Shown piece after piece: positions 14,032 through 14,065 of a stretch of 14,065 bases of DNA. A model generated the notes under the pieces. It saw nothing but the letters and a program-made list of their open reading frames with translations, ran no database searches and was not told the origin of the DNA. The DNA lies in assembly GCA_003096235.1 (NCBI GenBank), contig PIXT01000222.1, positions 1 through 14,065 on the forward strand, given 5' to 3'. Made by a program: the position numbers and the translations under genes. The stretch comes from Candidatus Bathyarchaeum sp. (lineage in GTDB: Archaea > Thermoproteota > Bathyarchaeia > Bathyarchaeales > Bathyarchaeaceae). Position 1 is the stretch's first letter; every line of letters begins with the position of its first letter.

Positions 14032-14065
14032 ATAACTTACCGCCATTCTAACAAGTTGTTTAAGC

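Noticed and set aside
1..14065. tRNA, rRNA or known riboswitch genes
   Set aside because: No T-arm-like motif with cloverleaf pairing, no rRNA core sequence and no recognisable riboswitch core was seen in the intergenic stretches, though a covariance-model scan was not possible.

Overview
The window most likely comes from a mesophilic archaeon of the Bathyarchaeia type, or a similar uncultured TACK-group lineage. The inference rests on several signs: A/T-rich TATA boxes about 40 nt upstream of start codons, short leaders, U-tract-like ends, tight operons, frequent TTG starts behind good ribosome binding sites, a PUA-domain glutamate 5-kinase, and a protein resembling an archaeal domain of unknown function (DUF2299). 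This is inference from content; no rRNA or other phylogenetic marker is present.

Layout, left to right. (1) The 5' part of a small zinc-ribbon gene runs off the left edge. (2) Two divergent family 2 glycosyltransferases (320-1330 minus, 1478-2506 plus) share a 147-bp intergenic region. Both look membrane-attached and suited to surface glycan or glycolipid synthesis. (3) A four-gene minus-strand operon spans 9081 down to 2542: a PadR-type repressor, a very large FtsX/MacB-type permease (1117 aa), a canonical LolD/MacB-type ATPase, and a second ATPase carrying an unrecognised N-terminal extension of about 380 residues. Gaps are 12 and 13 nt, followed by a 4-nt overlap, so this looks like one transcription unit. 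Its leader carries a 12-bp tandem repeat between the TATA box and the padR start, a natural place for autoregulation. (4) A plus-strand pair encodes a 16-cysteine (four-cluster) ferredoxin-like protein and a small helical protein of unknown function. (5) A minus-strand proB-proA operon encodes the first two steps of proline synthesis from glutamate. It is convergent with the ferredoxin pair and divergent from a 156-aa DUF2299-like gene. (6) The right end is rich in non-coding structure and small genes: a pair of imperfect ~58-bp direct repeats, a 44-aa zinc-ribbon gene on the minus strand, an apparently frameshifted small ORF, and a 58-aa zinc-ribbon gene whose TTG start overlaps the stop of that ORF.

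The least ordinary part is the PadR-controlled ABC system. It has one permease polypeptide with two FtsX halves and an extra central membrane block, served by two non-identical ATPases, one with a long unknown domain. The small zinc-ribbon genes and repeats at the right end are the second area worth attention. No CRISPR array, tRNA, rRNA, transposase or replication origin was recognised.
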